Assembly (NCBI GenBank): GCA_963697455.1
Contig: CAVOOI010000032.1
Location: 124,001 to 188,000 of the forward strand
DNA length: 64,000 nt
Reading direction: 5' to 3'
Source of the DNA: JAFEDN01 sp963697455
GTDB lineage: Bacteria > Pseudomonadota > Gammaproteobacteria > Coxiellales > Coxiellaceae
Under the pieces are notes generated by a model. The model saw only the letters and a list, made by a program, of their open reading frames with translations. It did no database searches and was not told where the DNA came from. A program made the translations under genes and the position numbers. This document shows, one piece after another, positions 62,485-64,000 of this stretch (the first letter of the stretch is position 1; each line of letters begins with the position of its first letter).

Positions 62485-64000
62485 ATGATGAAAATTAAGC
62501 CGTTATCACCTAATCAATTGTGTATAAAATGCAGCCCTAAGCAGCTTAATTTCACCACAACCGCCGAATTGCCTGAGTTGAGTGAGCCTATTGGCCAGGA
62601 ACGAGCCATGGCGGCCATTGAATTAGGTATTCATATTCAACAAAATGGTTATAATTTATATTTATTAGGTCCGAAAGGCACGGGCAAGTATAATTTAATC
62701 AATGCTGTGCTCCAGCACGAAGCCCATTTGCAACCTACTCCGGATGACTGGTGTTATATCTATAATTTTGTTCATCCCCAAAAACCGCTGGCTTTGCGTT
62801 TGCCCGCGGGAATGGGGCCGGTTTTAAAAAAAGATATGGAGGAGTTAGTTGAAGAGCTTCGCACTGAAATTCCTGCAATTTTAGATAGCGCTGAATTCCG
62901 CGCCCAGGTGCAAAAACTGGAACAAACCCTCAAAGACCGGCAGGAGCAGGAATTTAAAATACTGCAAGCCCACGCTGAACAAAATGGGCTAACGATTTTA
63001 ACCACAGAGCATGGTTTTGCCGTGACTCCGGTTCGAGAAGGGAAGCCTCTTACCAATGAAGAATTGGATGCGTTACCTAAAGATCAACGGCAGATAAAGC
63101 AACGGCAAATGGAGCAAGTACGTGACGAACTAACCCAAACTTTGGAGAAAATTCCGCGTTGGCACAAAAAAAAGCATGACCAACAAAAGACTTTGCAGAA
63201 ACAATTTATCTCAGCAGGAGTCAAACGTGTCATCCAGCGATTGGAAGATAAATACCAGGGCCAGTCTGCTGTAGAACAATTTTTCGCCGCGGTACAAGCC
63301 GATATAATAGAAAATCCGCAAGATTTTTATCCGACTGAAAAGACTCAGAATCCGCTGCCATTCGTTCGTTACCAAATCAATGTCTTAGTTTCACATGCTC
63401 CCAATTCAGGCGCCCCGGTGATTTATGAAGATCACCCGACTCATGCCAATTTAATTGGACGCGCTGAATATATAGCACAATTGGGCGCTTTTACTACCAA
63501 TTTTACCCTAATTCGAGCTGGTGCATTGCACCGTGCTAACGGTGGTTATTTAATTCTTGACGCCCAACAAGTTATCACCCAACCATATGCTTGGGATAGT
63601 TTAAAGCGGATGTTGTATGCGCAAACGATTACTTTAGAGACTTTGGGACAAGCGATGGGATTTCCCAGCACGGTTTCTTTAGAGCCTGAAGTGATTCCAT
63701 TACAAGCTAAAATTATTTTGCTGGGTGAGCGCGCATTATATTATCTGTTGTGCGAACACGACGTTAATTTTCCAGATCTTTTTAAAATTGCAGCGGATTT
63801 CAGCAATCATATTCCGCGCAATCCAGCCAATTATAGTGTATTTTCCCGGCTAATCGCCACCCTTACTAAAAAGGAAAATTTGTTACCCTTAAACCGGGAG
63901 GCAGTGGCTAGAGTCATTGATCAAAGTTCTCGTTCTGCCTCGGATACACAGAGATTATTTACCTATACTCGATGGTTAACTGATTTATTGCGTGAAGCTA
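62485..64000 (+). CDS. Lon-like ATP-dependent protease (AAA_32/LonB-type family), 3' end beyond the window
   Basis: Open from the ATG at 62485 (or 62488) to the window end, 505 codons without a stop. The N-terminus has CIKCSPKQLNF and a P-loop-like LYLLGPKGTGKYNLI. The middle is a charged helical region (EELRTEIPAIL, QVQKLEQTLKDRQEQEF). Then PVIYEDHPTHANLIGRAEY, GALHRANGGYLILDAQQ with Walker B, and VSLEPEVIPLQAKIILLGE. This matches the ATPase half of Lon-like proteases whose C-terminal serine-lysine protease domain would lie past 64000. A TATAAT at 62473-62478 lies only seven bases before the ATG, so it may be fortuitous. Confidence 0.85.
   Translation, partial: MMKIKPLSPNQLCIKCSPKQLNFTTTAELPELSEPIGQERAMAAIELGIHIQQNGYNLYLLGPKGTGKYNLINAVLQHEAHLQPTPDDWCYIYNFVHPQKPLALRLPAGMGPVLKKDMEELVEELRTEIPAILDSAEFRAQVQKLEQTLKDRQEQEFKILQAHAEQNGLTILTTEHGFAVTPVREGKPLTNEELDALPKDQRQIKQRQMEQVRDELTQTLEKIPRWHKKKHDQQKTLQKQFISAGVKRVIQRLEDKYQGQSAVEQFFAAVQADIIENPQDFYPTEKTQNPLPFVRYQINVLVSHAPNSGAPVIYEDHPTHANLIGRAEYIAQLGAFTTNFTLIRAGALHRANGGYLILDAQQVITQPYAWDSLKRMLYAQTITLETLGQAMGFPSTVSLEPEVIPLQAKIILLGERALYYLLCEHDVNFPDLFKIAADFSNHIPRNPANYSVFSRLIATLTKKENLLPLNREAVARVIDQSSRSASDTQRLFTYTRWLTDLLREA

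Overview
The window reads as the chromosome of a moderately AT-rich gammaproteobacterium, most like the Legionellales and in particular the Coxiella relatives. This is inferred, not proven. It rests on the order ppa-putA-mip-purL, an argR/artPJQM arginine-uptake locus close to rne/rluC and a complete rpmF-plsX-fabHDG-acpP-fabF-mltG-tmk-holB run, a Mip-type FKBP, a eukaryotic-type (GSII) glutamine synthetase, many toxin-antitoxin loci and visible gene decay. These fit a host-associated lifestyle.

Layout. 0-12.4 kb: ppa, putA and a secreted FKBP, then purL broken by more than ten single-base indels, a damaged HEPN/MNT pair, an encapsulated-ferritin-type protein, kup and ppiB. 12.4-18.4 kb: a mobile/accessory island with an AbiE type IV toxin-antitoxin operon, a tandem pair of decayed REP-associated transposases (RAYT), several copies of a MITE-like element with a 12-bp palindromic core, and two further abiEii fragments joined to those cores. 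18.4-26.9 kb (minus strand): a 1652-residue surface protein (predicted N-terminal barrel plus cadherin/Ig-like repeats), a 786-residue secreted protein with six similar repeats, and a membrane protein ending in a CaaX-like tetrapeptide. 27-32.6 kb: vapBC, a Phd remnant, argR, artPJQM with an ArgR-like operator, a YajG-type lipoprotein and an aldo/keto reductase remnant. 32.6-47.1 kb: rne and rluC (divergent), the fatty-acid synthesis operon, glnA and a peptide transporter. 47.2-48.7 kb: two phd/vapC modules. 48.8-53.6 kb: rseP, a Sel1 lipoprotein, a fatty acid desaturase, ung and rlpA. 53.8-58.9 kb: rpsF-rpsR-DUF2232-rplI-dnaB-alr-sdhE. 58.9-59.3 kb: two large nested palindromes without coding content. 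59.3-64 kb: a Deg protease, pgeF and rluD on the minus strand, then the start of a Lon-like ATP-dependent protease that runs off the window.

How the parts work together. plsX-fabH-fabD-fabG-acpP-fabF supplies acyl chains, and the separate desaturase can unsaturate them. ArgR probably represses arginine import through a palindrome over the artP -10 box. RseP, Deg, RlpA, MltG and the FKBP are envelope-maintenance functions. The large Ig-repeat proteins and the CaaX-ended membrane protein are the best candidates for host-interaction factors. No tRNA, rRNA or CRISPR array was recognised.
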